A stretch of 64,000 nucleotides of DNA from an uncultured Bacteroidales bacterium (GTDB lineage Bacteria; Bacteroidota; Bacteroidia; Bacteroidales; Muribaculaceae). Positions within the stretch are counted from its first letter, which is position 1; each line of letters starts with the position of its first letter. Shown here one piece after another: positions 61,842 through 64,000 of the stretch. Both the position numbers and the translations under genes were made by a program. The DNA lies in NCBI GenBank assembly GCA_900542185.1, contig UQMZ01000010.1, positions 26,011-90,010 of the forward strand, given 5' to 3'. The notes under the pieces are model-generated. The model had not been told where the DNA came from, did no database searches, and saw only the letters and a list, made by a program, of their open reading frames with translations.

Positions 61842-63638
61842 ATGGACATTCAATTTGAAGAGCACAAGGATCTGACCTCTCTCACCACATTCGGCATCCC
61901 GGCCTGCGCAAGATGGTATGCCGAATACAGCAGCGAAGCCGAACTGCTGAAAATTTCCCGTTCCGAAATATTCATCAAAAACGAGATACTGAACTTAGGA
62001 GGAGGCAGCAATCTTCTGTTCATCGACGAGTTTGACGGTCTTGTGCTGCATTCGCGCATCGATGGCATAAAACGTTACGACAAGGATCCGGACAATGTCT
62101 ATGTCATAGCCGGCGCCGGCGTGAACTGGGACGCGTTCGTGGACTGGTGCGTGGCCCGGCAGCTGGGCGGCGTGGAGAACATGGCCGGCATACCCGGATG
62201 CGTGGGTGCTTCGGCCGTGCAGAATGTAGGAGCGTATGGCGTCGAGGCGAAAGATGTGATATATTCCGTGGAATGTTTCGACACGCTGACGCGCAAACCG
62301 TGCCGATTCACCAACGGGGAATGCAGGTTCGGATACCGCGACTCATTCTTCAAGCACGAAGGCAAGGACCGGTACATCGTGCTGCGCGTATGCTTCAGGA
62401 TGATTCCCGGGGACAAGGCCACTAACCTTGAATATGGCCCTTTGCGCGAACTTAAGGAGAAACTTGGCCATACGCCCACACTGCGCGAGACTGCCGAAGA
62501 AATCCGGCGGATACGCAACGAGAAACTGCCCGACTGGCATGAAATCGGCAGCGCGGGAAGCTTCTTCAAGAATCCGGTTATAAGCCGTCCACATTGGGAG
62601 GATATCTGCGCGCGCAGCGGCATGGAGATTCCCGCACACGATGTCGGCGATCATCTTAAGAAGCTGTCGGCCGCATGGCTGATAGACCATGCCGGCATGA
62701 AAGGTCATCGTGTGGGCGGAGCGCAGGTATGGGAGAAGCAGCCGCTGGTCCTGGCCAATGTGGGTCATGCCACGGCCACAGATGTCGCGGTGCTGGCAAA
62801 CGAGGTGCGCAGTGCCGTGAGACGCCGCTTCTATATCGACCTGCTCCCCGAAGTGAATTATATCGATACATCCATTAAGGTGACAGTATTGGGCAGCGGA
62901 ACTTCCAAGGGAGTGCCGGAAGTTGGCTGCGAATGCGAGACATGTCGCTCCACGGATCCTCGCGACAAACGCCGACGCGCGTCGGTATTGATACAGACCC
63001 ACGGCATGAATCTGCTGATCGACGCATCGGCGGATTTCCGCCAGCAGGCTCTTGACGCCCGCATATATAACATTGATGCTGTACTTATCACTCACGTGCA
63101 TTACGACCACATCGGCGGCATCGAGGACCTGAGACCGTTCTGCGCGACAGGCGACCTACCCATATATGTGCGCAAGGACGTGGACACCGACCTGAGGGAA
63201 CGACTGGCATATTGCTTCAAGGAACATCCATATCCCGGTGTGCCAAAATTCGACATGCGTGTCATAGACGACTATCCTTTCCATATCAATGGACTTAAGA
63301 TAGTGCCCGTAGAGGTGTTGCATGGAAGCAAGCCGATATTCGGATATCGAATCGGCAATTTCGCTTACGTGACCGATTGCAAGCATATCAGCGAAACGGA
63401 AAAAGAAAAACTTGAAGGTCTGCATGTCCTGATCGTGAATGCTCTGCGCGACCGCGACCATTTCGCGCACTTCACCATCCAGGAAGCCTTGGACCTTATC
63501 GATGAAGTGAAACCCAAGGTAGCATATCTCACCCATTTCAATCATGAGGTGGAGACACACGATCTTCTTGACCGATGTCTGCCGGAAAATGTGCATCCTG
63601 CATACGATGGACTTGTAATTGTGATAAACGGCAAATAA
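61842..63638 (+). CDS. murB: MurB fused to an MBL-fold hydrolase
   Basis: 598 residues, one open frame for two enzymes. Residues 1-342 are UDP-N-acetylenolpyruvoylglucosamine reductase of peptidoglycan synthesis (FAD motifs 'NLGGGSNLLF', 'GIPGCVGASAVQNVGAYG', 'GSAGSFFKNP'). Residues 345-598 are a metallo-beta-lactamase-fold hydrolase, starting where free-standing proteins have their Met (IKVTVLGSGTSKGVPEVGCECETC) and bearing HVHYDH (418-423). The hydrolase resembles PhnP-like phosphodiesterases that many Bacteroidetes encode as a separate gene after murB. The junction (VNYIDTSIKV) has no stop or Met. Confidence 0.92.
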   Translation: MDIQFEEHKDLTSLTTFGIPACARWYAEYSSEAELLKISRSEIFIKNEILNLGGGSNLLFIDEFDGLVLHSRIDGIKRYDKDPDNVYVIAGAGVNWDAFVDWCVARQLGGVENMAGIPGCVGASAVQNVGAYGVEAKDVIYSVECFDTLTRKPCRFTNGECRFGYRDSFFKHEGKDRYIVLRVCFRMIPGDKATNLEYGPLRELKEKLGHTPTLRETAEEIRRIRNEKLPDWHEIGSAGSFFKNPVISRPHWEDICARSGMEIPAHDVGDHLKKLSAAWLIDHAGMKGHRVGGAQVWEKQPLVLANVGHATATDVAVLANEVRSAVRRRFYIDLLPEVNYIDTSIKVTVLGSGTSKGVPEVGCECETCRSTDPRDKRRRASVLIQTHGMNLLIDASADFRQQALDARIYNIDAVLITHVHYDHIGGIEDLRPFCATGDLPIYVRKDVDTDLRERLAYCFKEHPYPGVPKFDMRVIDDYPFHINGLKIVPVEVLHGSKPIFGYRIGNFAYVTDCKHISETEKEKLEGLHVLIVNALRDRDHFAHFTIQEALDLIDEVKPKVAYLTHFNHEVETHDLLDRCLPENVHPAYDGLVIVINGK

Positions 63639-63726
63639 ATAGGCGGGTATGTCATGCGACAACACCTTGCGATCCGCATGAATCCACGATTTTTTTTGCA
63701 GTTTTTCAAAAAAAATCGCCCGAAAT

Positions 63727-63757
63727 TTTGCAGATTCAAAAATAAGTTGTAATTTTG
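63727..63757 (+). promoter_or_regulatory. Promoter of the tRNA-Glu gene
   Basis: TTTG (63727-63730), 19 bp, TAATTTTG (63750-63757). Exact consensus, 42 bp before the tRNA. Confidence 0.72.
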
Positions 63758-63799
63758 CATCGTCAAACAGGAACAACACCTGCAGATGATAAAATAATC

Positions 63800-63871
63800 G
63801 GTCGATTAGTGTAGCGGTTAGCACGCCACCCTCTCACGGTGGAGACTCGGGTTCGAGTCCCGGATCGACTA
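63800..63871 (+). tRNA. tRNA-Glu (CTC)
   Basis: Cloverleaf with acceptor GGTCGAT/ATCGACT, anticodon stem CCACC/GGTGG around CTCTCAC (anticodon CTC), T-arm CGGGTTCGAGTCCCG, discriminator A. CCA is not encoded. Confidence 0.9.
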
Positions 63872-63874
63872 CTG

Positions 63875-63905
63875 AAGGACTATTGAAAAATAGTCCTTTT
63901 TTTCG
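63875..63905 (+). terminator. Terminator of the tRNA-Glu gene
   Basis: Perfect 8-bp arms AAGGACTA/TAGTCCTT with an 8-nt loop and a T7 tail. Confidence 0.88.
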
Positions 63906-64000
63906 TGTTCGCACAATATATTGCTCTTTTCAATACCTCTTTTCAGGGTCAAGCCGAAATCACGGTGCATTTGTTAAAACCGGGAGATTAAAGTGTTAAA

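Overview
The window looks like chromosome of a Bacteroidales bacterium, most likely a gut Muribaculaceae-type organism. The evidence is a SusC/SusD utilisation locus, the type IX secretion translocon SprA, RND pumps with lipoprotein adaptors, and promoters of the Bacteroidetes form TTTG-N19-21-TAnnTTTG. Most of it is ordinary core genome on the minus strand.

Layout. 0.1-1.8 kb: ribosomal proteins L28 and L33, a DUF4295 protein, and LpxA. 1.9-7.9 kb: a three-gene RND efflux operon with repeats in its leader. 8.2-10.8 kb: FtsH and RsfS. 10.8-17.3 kb: an accessory island (below). 17.3-19.3 kb: a WecE/WecD-like amino-sugar pair. 19.4-29.2 kb: a polysaccharide utilisation operon (SusC, SusD, two surface glycan-binding lipoproteins, GH26 mannanase). 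29.8-36.7 kb: an HdeD-like membrane protein, a secreted PI-PLC-like protein with FG-GAP repeats, and ClpB. 36.8-41.7 kb: an outer-membrane receptor, ECF sigma factor, probable anti-sigma factor and two small exported proteins. 41.8-51.5 kb: SprA, RuvA, a GNAT acetyltransferase, RecR and a small protein. 51.6-54.8 kb: an HU-TM-LysM protein, HU, an M23 peptidase and Ndk. 55.3-59.7 kb: an MscS channel, KdsA, RsmE and a NupG-type transporter. 59.9-63.9 kb: a Crp-like regulator, two tRNAs, a lipoprotein and a MurB-metallo-hydrolase fusion.

The main discovery candidate is at 10.98-15.78 kb. Two divergent genes for secreted proteins share a 60-bp inverted repeat that encodes most of their signal peptide (12402-12461 and 14028-14087, two mismatches). 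The 1,566 bp between the repeats hold a tyrosine recombinase, a promoter, a 5' leader and the only ATG. In the present orientation that ATG drives the right-hand gene; the left-hand gene has no ATG and no promoter. Inversion would move promoter, start codon and first six codons onto the left-hand gene, in frame. This predicts an either/or switch between two exported proteins, with the recombination site inside the signal-peptide coding sequence.

Next to it is a REP-associated tyrosine transposase-like gene (16026-17075) flanked by REP-like elements. Five copies in two hairpin families share the head GGCGGGTTNGTT at constant distance from the stem. Two more copies lie in the predicted leader of the RND operon. 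The switch proteins and the PI-PLC-like protein end in type IX-like sorting domains, so SprA, encoded in the same window, may be part of their export route.
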